From DATGHS01 sp035307785 (GTDB lineage Bacteria > Planctomycetota > Planctomycetia > Gemmatales > Gemmataceae): 32,704 bases of DNA. The DNA lies in the NCBI GenBank assembly GCA_035307785.1, contig DATGHS010000246.1, forward strand, positions 1 to 32,704, in the 5' to 3' direction. This document shows, in pieces, positions 27,961 to 32,704 of the stretch. The first letter of the stretch is position 1; every line of letters starts with the position of its first letter. The notes beneath the pieces are model-generated. The model made no database searches and was not told where the DNA came from. It saw only the letters and a program-made list of their open reading frames with translations. Made by a program: the position numbers and the translations under genes.

Positions 27961-29088
27961 TTAATTCATTTTGGTTGCCGTCCAGCGTAAGCTCTTGGTC
28001 GAAAGGTCGCGTCTTCGCGCTGTTTTTTCATGGCGGCGAATTAACTGCATTCCAACCATGCCGCCCAAAACCGCTGCCGAAAGCATGGCCAAGTTGCCAA
28101 ACCGGCCGCCGCCTTCCGAGGCGTGCGGCTGTTCGTAAAGCTTCGTCAAGAATTGCTGAAGCCGTTCATCCAGTGCCGCGGGATCAAAGGGAGAGAACTC
28201 GCTGACGAAACCTCCAGCGATCTCGGCCGGGGAAATGGGAACTTTCGCGGGCAAAGCGAGGGATGTCAAGGCATCCAGGGGTGTCGACATTATCTCCGAT
28301 TCATTGGCCGAGAATTGCTTAAACGCCGGCAAGGGTTTCAGCAACAACCTCAGCGATCGCACCGGTGAAGTATCCACATGTTCGAGCGCTGAATTGCTCG
28401 CTTCGTTGCTGCCGGTTATCAATCCGGGCAAACGGCAATCCGTCTCGGAAGCGCTGCGGAAAATCGCCGCTGTGGCCGTCTGCGCAGACAGGTAGGGATA
28501 CAAAGCCGCCACCGACATCGGCATATTTTCGACCATCGACCGGATATCGGAGCTCTTCACGGGCGCGGTCGCCATTGCATCGGTCAAATCGGCATTGTTC
28601 GCATTCGACTCTGGCGCCGAAGTGTGAGCCGCGGACGAATCGGAGGTCTTTTGGCCACTGATCGAAGTAGCCAGGCTCGTGCTGCTCGTTGAAACGGTCG
28701 AAGCTGTGGAAGCGCTAGTGCTGGTGCTGTTTGTGGAACTCGAGCTAGTGGACGCCAGCGTGCTGGAATCGGAACTGCTATTGGCCGTATTATCGGTACT
28801 GGGCGTCGTGTTCCCGGAAGTGCTGGGATCCGTACTCGGCACGGGCGCCGCACTTGAGCTACTCGCAGCGGTCGAGGCTAGACTCGCGCTGATGGCCTGC
28901 GCGGTAGGATCATTTGCCTGTGCCGCTGCGGCGTTGTCGGCCCGAATGCTGGCTGCTAGAAGTTGCTGCTCCCGCACGATAATCCAGATTTCTACCATTG
29001 CCGCGGCATCGGGCAAAATGCGCTCATCCAGACGCTCTAACTGCAAGCGCTTGCGGGTGACAGAACCGACACGACGATTTCCAGCCAT
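27961..29088 (-). CDS. LERLDERILPDA-motif single-TM partner protein (copy 2)
   Basis: A protein of 375 residues from ATG 29088, with AGGAG 7 bases upstream. LERLDERILPDA is at 17-28, exactly where copy 1 has its motif, after a basic leader. Residues about 60-155 are almost pure Ser, Thr, Ala and Asn, a low-complexity spacer unlike that of copy 1. The C-terminus matches copy 1: FVSEFSPFDPAALDERLQQFLTKL, then a TM helix (about 330-350) and a tail with RRHEKTARRR. The start lies 42 bp downstream of kinase copy 2 and the stop 123 bp upstream of kinase copy 1. The role is unknown. The Ser/Thr-rich stretch would suit kinase targeting or glycosylation, but by topology it is predicted to lie outside the membrane, away from the kinase domain. 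Confidence 0.8.
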   Translation of the reverse strand: MAGNRRVGSVTRKRLQLERLDERILPDAAAMVEIWIIVREQQLLAASIRADNAAAAQANDPTAQAISASLASTAASSSSAAPVPSTDPSTSGNTTPSTDNTANSSSDSSTLASTSSSSTNSTSTSASTASTVSTSSTSLATSISGQKTSDSSAAHTSAPESNANNADLTDAMATAPVKSSDIRSMVENMPMSVAALYPYLSAQTATAAIFRSASETDCRLPGLITGSNEASNSALEHVDTSPVRSLRLLLKPLPAFKQFSANESEIMSTPLDALTSLALPAKVPISPAEIAGGFVSEFSPFDPAALDERLQQFLTKLYEQPHASEGGGRFGNLAMLSAAVLGGMVGMQLIRRHEKTARRRDLSTKSLRWTATKMN

Positions 29089-29130
29089 GGCAGTCTCCTA
29101 CGGGCAAGAAGTAAAACCAGGATGATGAAG

Positions 29131-31497
29131 TCAATTACGGGCATGGAGAGAGACTTTCCTTTGGCGCTGTTGAAGCTCCTGTTCCAGTGCAGCAATTTCG
29201 GACGGACAATCGGCATGCTTCCGGGCTTCTTCAATTTCACGCTGAACCTGATCCCACTCGCCGGCCTCACGATGCGTAAGAGCCAGTTGATAATGCACCT
29301 TGGCGGTGGGCGCCTTCAGGTCGAGCGCACGCTGCAAGTCCGCCTCGGCCGCGCGCAATTCATGGCGCTGCCGATTCACGATCCCCCGGAAGAACCAGAC
29401 ACTGGCTAGTTCCGGCCTCAGGGTCAACGCTCGCGACAGGTCGGCCTCGGCTTGCTGCCACTGTCCCAGTCCGATTTCGGCCAAGGCGCGATTGCTGTAG
29501 CAGGCAGCCAGCGTTGCCTTGCGGCCGGCATCGGGCCGGGCCACCGCCTTGCCCGTTTGCCCCCAGTGCGCAATTGCGATGCAAGTGGTAAGTGAATAAT
29601 GGGCTTCCAAATACCGTTGTTGTTGCAGCGCACAATGACCGGCTTCGAAATAAAAATACGCGACGTTTTCATCGAGCTGGATGGCACGCGCAAATTGCGC
29701 GGCGGCTTCCGGCAACCTATGGTCCTGACGCAGCGAACGGCCAAGCACATAATGGTCCCATGCCGTTTTTGGCGCCGCCTGGCCTGATCGCTGGGCAATG
29801 TAGCGCCGTATTTGCGCCAAGACAGGCGCATGAACATGCTGCTGCTCGAGTTCTCGCAACAACCGCCCTGGAGCATCCTGGCCAATGCATTGATCAGCGG
29901 CAACCAAGGTCACTCGCTGTTCCAGAGCTGAACCCAAAGAAGCTAAATCGTATAGATCCAGCACGACTTTTTCGGTCCAAGCCGGGTCCGACGCATCGTC
30001 AAATCTGAATAATAGCGTCCGCGCCTCCCAGATTTGCCGGCACTGCTGAACGATTACGTTGATCTGCTCGAGAGTCAGGAAATCTGGATCGGCATAGCGA
30101 TAGCGCATTTCATCCGCAAACGCATGCAACTCCACCGCGATGTCCTTTCGCTTGGCAGTATTGAACACGTCGTCCAGTTGCTGCCGCAAGTCACCTACGG
30201 CAGGCAGGTTCCTCAGTTGGTCTTGGCCCTGTTTCAGGCGGACAAGCGCTGCTCCATAATTACCGTCCTGGCACAATTGCCGTCCTTGATTCAGCGCCAG
30301 CCTGGCTTCACTGCACTGCTGCTCGAAGTAACTGCCGGCCAGCACGATGGCGCCGAAAAATAAGGCGATAGCAGCAACGGTAAGCGGATACTGTCGCACG
30401 CGCCGCCCCAACCGCTCCCAATGTCCTTCCGGCCGAGCTTCAATCTGTTCGCCCGTGGCAAATCGCTCCAAATCCTTCACCAGTTCTCCCGCATTGGCAT
30501 AGCGGCGATGCGGCTCCTTCGCGAGCGCTTTCAAGCAAATCGTATCGAGATCCCGCGCGAGGCGAGGCCGTCGCTGGCTGGGCGGAAGCGGTTCCTCGCG
30601 AACCACTCGCGAAAGCACCGCCCAGCTATTCTTGCCGGTAAACGGGGGTTTGCCGGTAAGCATCTCGTACAAGATCGTTCCCAGCGCGTACACATCGGCC
30701 TGCGGACCGATAGCTTTGGAATTACCGAGGGCTTGCTCCGGAGCCATGTATGCAGGGGTGCCCAAAATCATCCCGTTGCGGGTACGATTCTGATCCTCGT
30801 CTAAGAACTTGGCGAGGCCGAAGTCGGTGATCTTGGGAATTCGGAATTCGGAATGCGGAATTCGGAATGCTTGCAACGACGGGTCATTGCGCATTCCGCA
30901 TTCCGCATTCCGCGATTCCAAGAGAATGTTGGCCGGTTTCAGATCGCGATGAATTACTCCCTTTGTGTGGGCGTAATGCATCGCCCGGGCCATTTGGGCG
31001 GTTAGATGGATCGCCTGCGGCACTGGCAATGGACCCGTAGCAAGCAGATTCGCCAGTGACCCGCCCTCAACGAGCTCCAGGGCGAGGAACGGTCGGCCCT
31101 GATATTCGCCGATATCGAAAATCTGCACGATGCTGGGGTGGTGCAGCCGGGCGATTGTTTCCGCTTCGGTTTGAAATCGACGGCGAGCGCTCGGAGCGAC
31201 TTGCTCGGCGGCGATCATTTTTAGCGCCACGAACCGCTTCAGGCTGCGGTGCCTGGCCTTGTACACAATGCCCATACCGCCTTCACCAAGAATGCCAAGC
31301 ATTTCATAGTCCGGAATGAGCGGCAGAGCGGCGGTGGTCCGCGCCGTTTTTTGCAGCTGATTTCGTCGCTTTGACTCGTCAACAACTTGCGGTGTGTGAT
31401 TGGCTTGCTGATTATCGCCCGAAATTGGCACAAAACCGCCATCGGGTTTCGGCGGAGTGGGAATCGTGCAGCGCAGGCGACGGAGGGGCGCAAACAT
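29131..31497 (-). CDS. Hanks-type Ser/Thr protein kinase with TPR-like C-terminus (copy 2)
   Basis: A protein of 788 residues from ATG 31497; the Shine-Dalgarno is weak. The motifs are intact: GEGGMG (71-76), Lys93 in VALK, HRDLKPAN (183-190), DFG (225-227) and APE (252-254). As in copy 1, 28 extra residues (194-221) sit between the catalytic loop and DFG, encoded by a GAATTC/GCATTCC palindromic repeat. A TM helix lies at about 371-390. The external C-terminal half has TPR-like pairs, for example DHYVLGRSLRQDHRLPEAAAQF and YSNRALAEIGLGQWQQAEADL. The two kinases align along their whole length, so the cassette was duplicated and has since diverged. This is the first gene of the putative four-gene operon; a promoter candidate lies at 31604-31631. 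Confidence 0.9.
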   Translation of the reverse strand: MFAPLRRLRCTIPTPPKPDGGFVPISGDNQQANHTPQVVDESKRRNQLQKTARTTAALPLIPDYEMLGILGEGGMGIVYKARHRSLKRFVALKMIAAEQVAPSARRRFQTEAETIARLHHPSIVQIFDIGEYQGRPFLALELVEGGSLANLLATGPLPVPQAIHLTAQMARAMHYAHTKGVIHRDLKPANILLESRNAECGMRNDPSLQAFRIPHSEFRIPKITDFGLAKFLDEDQNRTRNGMILGTPAYMAPEQALGNSKAIGPQADVYALGTILYEMLTGKPPFTGKNSWAVLSRVVREEPLPPSQRRPRLARDLDTICLKALAKEPHRRYANAGELVKDLERFATGEQIEARPEGHWERLGRRVRQYPLTVAAIALFFGAIVLAGSYFEQQCSEARLALNQGRQLCQDGNYGAALVRLKQGQDQLRNLPAVGDLRQQLDDVFNTAKRKDIAVELHAFADEMRYRYADPDFLTLEQINVIVQQCRQIWEARTLLFRFDDASDPAWTEKVVLDLYDLASLGSALEQRVTLVAADQCIGQDAPGRLLRELEQQHVHAPVLAQIRRYIAQRSGQAAPKTAWDHYVLGRSLRQDHRLPEAAAQFARAIQLDENVAYFYFEAGHCALQQQRYLEAHYSLTTCIAIAHWGQTGKAVARPDAGRKATLAACYSNRALAEIGLGQWQQAEADLSRALTLRPELASVWFFRGIVNRQRHELRAAEADLQRALDLKAPTAKVHYQLALTHREAGEWDQVQREIEEARKHADCPSEIAALEQELQQRQRKVSLHARN
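30835..30918 (-). repeat. 84-nt palindromic repeat forming an in-frame kinase insert (copy 2)
   Basis: GGAATTCGGAATTCGGAATG (from 30836) and the GCATTCCGCATTCCGC series (30890-30913) are partly complementary arms around a short centre. On the coding strand it encodes RNAECGMRN...AFRIPHSEFRIP. The insert has the same position and the same length (28 codons) as in kinase copy 1, with a diverged sequence. Confidence 0.8.
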
Positions 31498-31603
31498 CGG
31501 CGGGCGACGACCTTACCAACGAGGGCGATGGTGTCGCGCTGCCCCGTGGCAGCGGTAACCAGTCTTGGGCGACCTTGGCCAAGTGGGCGAACATGGCCAC
31601 TGT

Positions 31604-31631
31604 AATGTAGCACATGAATTAGATTCGTCAA
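31604..31631 (-). promoter_or_regulatory. Candidate promoter of the kinase-partner operon
   Basis: Read on the minus strand, TTGACG (31631-31626) and TACATT (31609-31604) are 16 bases apart. Transcription would start near 31597 and leave a leader of about 100 bases before ATG 31497. Confidence 0.5.
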
Positions 31632-31732
31632 CTTAAGGATAACCGACAAATCGATTTCATTCAGAATAATCGGCAGAAGCGGTCGCGCGAAAGCCTGCGC
31701 ATCAAGCTATTCCCGCTGCGGTTGCGCTCGGT

Positions 31733-31738
31733 TATACT
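31733..31738 (+). promoter_or_regulatory. TATACT -10 box six bases before larE ATG (leaderless)
   Basis: TATACT ends six bases before ATG 31745, the same geometry as in the DUF309 gene. No Shine-Dalgarno is visible. No good -35 hexamer at 16-18 bases was found. Confidence 0.45.
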
Positions 31739-31744
31739 GGCATT

Positions 31745-32617
31745 ATGCCCGCCTCAGTTACTGAACCGATGATAGGCACGGAACTGTCGGCCAAACGCGA
31801 CCAGCTGCTCGCAATCCTGAGCGGAATGTCGCGCGTGGCCGTAGCCTTCAGCGGCGGCATCGACAGTACCGTGGTGGCGAAGGCGGCTTACCTGACGTTA
31901 GGAGAGCATGCAATCGCGGTAACGGCCGACAGCCCCAGCGTGCCGCGCTCGGAGCTGGAAGAAGCGAAAGAACTCGCCCGGCGAATTGGCATTCGCCACC
32001 ACATCTTGCAGACGCAGGAATTCGACGATCCCAACTATCTGCGTAACGACGGCGCTCGATGTTATTTTTGCAAAAGCGAACTGTACTCACAGATCGAGCA
32101 GTTGTTGCCGGAACTGGGGGTCAACGTGGTTTGCAGCGGAGCGAATCTCGACGATGCGGGCGACTACCGCCCGGGCCTAAAAGCGGCTTCCGAACATCAT
32201 GTGCGGCATCCGTTGCAAGAAGCCGGCTTTAGCAAAGCTGACGTTCGCAAATTGGCTCAAGCATGGGAGCTGCCGACTTGGGATAAACCCGCCTCGCCCT
32301 GCCTGTCGAGCCGACTCGTGCCGGGCCTGGAAGTGACGCTGGACCGGACACGGCGAATCGAGGAAGCAGAGGCTTTCTTGAAATCGCACGGCTTCCGCGA
32401 ATGCCGGGTGCGCTTGCATGAGGGCGAGCTGGCGCGGATTGAAGTGCCGTTGCCCGAATTGCCGAGACTCACCGAACGGGCGCTGCGCCAGGAATTGGCC
32501 CGCCGTTTGCGTGAGCTGGGCTTTCGCTTTGTGACGCTCGACCTGGAAGGATTTCGCTCGGGCAATTTGAACGAATTAGTCGACGTCGAGATTAAACAGA
32601 GATTTCCGATAAAATGA
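31745..32617 (+). CDS. larE: ATP-dependent sacrificial sulfur transferase LarE
   Basis: A protein of 290 residues. The N-type PP-loop SGGIDST (36-42) adenylates the carboxylates of the pyridine-derived precursor of the nickel-pincer nucleotide cofactor. Sulfur is then transferred to make thiocarboxylates. DxGDYRPGLKAASEHHVRHPL (spread over 137-156) and SPCLSSR (184-190) are family hallmarks. Cys186 in SPCLSSR matches the position of the sacrificial cysteine of Lactobacillus plantarum LarE. A CYFC pair (Cys106, Cys109) is also present, as in homologs that use three cysteines to hold an iron-sulfur cluster; this copy may therefore be catalytic rather than sacrificial (inference). No larA, larB or larC lies in the window. 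It is divergent from the kinase operon. Confidence 0.93.
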   Translation: MPASVTEPMIGTELSAKRDQLLAILSGMSRVAVAFSGGIDSTVVAKAAYLTLGEHAIAVTADSPSVPRSELEEAKELARRIGIRHHILQTQEFDDPNYLRNDGARCYFCKSELYSQIEQLLPELGVNVVCSGANLDDAGDYRPGLKAASEHHVRHPLQEAGFSKADVRKLAQAWELPTWDKPASPCLSSRLVPGLEVTLDRTRRIEEAEAFLKSHGFRECRVRLHEGELARIEVPLPELPRLTERALRQELARRLRELGFRFVTLDLEGFRSGNLNELVDVEIKQRFPIK

Positions 32618-32655
32618 CCACGCCGCTAGCGGCGTTGCAAACCGAGACTCGCTAT

Positions 32656-32704
32656 ATGAACGCCGTACCCCTACCTGCTGAAAAAGCACTCGAGCAATAC
32701 TTCC
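32656..32704 (+). CDS. Possible start of a further gene, cut by the window edge
   Basis: ATG 32656 opens a frame (MNAVPLPAEKALEQYF) that runs off the end, 38 bp after the larE stop on the same strand. Only 16 codons are visible and no family can be assigned. The spacer contains the small palindrome CGCCGCTAGCGGCG. Confidence 0.35.
   Translation, partial: MNAVPLPAEKALEQYF

Overview
The window looks like a piece of a planctomycete chromosome, most likely of the Gemmata/Gemmataceae type. Pointers are the GC-rich coding, giant secreted proteins with SdrD B-like repeats, a CxxCH-plus-WD40 protein with a planctomycete-type cytochrome domain, PPC-domain proteins, FG-GAP-like GGVRVAAGD repeats, Hanks-type kinases fused to TPR regions, and a recurring N-terminal motif LExL(E/D)xRxxP. 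This assignment rests on protein families only; no rRNA or other phylogenetic marker is present.

Layout. 1-8571: two paralogous giant surface proteins in tandem on +. The first lacks its 5' end. They are separated by a 616-bp spacer that holds a decayed scrap of a third copy, and they end in a strong terminator hairpin. 8572-15121 (-): a CAP/SCP domain plus FG-GAP protein, a cytochrome-c/WD40 protein and a large PPC-domain protein; the last two probably form one transcription unit. 15380-18576 (+): a DUF2760 membrane protein paired with an Hsp70-family ATPase, then a DUF6580 membrane protein. Gaps here carry long palindromic intergenic repeats. 18585-19622 (-): a stand-alone type II secretion F protein. 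19894-24131 (+): a DUF309 protein and a secreted BNR-type beta-propeller carrying two inserted PDZ domains. 24215-31497 (-): two consecutive copies of a two-gene cassette, each a transmembrane Ser/Thr kinase with a TPR-like C-terminus followed by a small single-TM protein with the LExLDxRxLPDA motif. 31745-32617 (+): larE, the sulfur transferase of nickel-pincer cofactor synthesis. The window closes in the first codons of a possible further gene.

Most of the genes act at or beyond the cytoplasmic membrane. Four proteins share the N-terminal LExLxxR motif: the complete giant repeat protein, the CAP/FG-GAP protein and the two kinase partners. This suggests a common processing or export signal. 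The best candidate for an undescribed system is the duplicated kinase-partner cassette at 24215-31497. In both kinases an 84-nt intergenic-type palindromic repeat has become coding sequence between the catalytic loop and the DFG motif.
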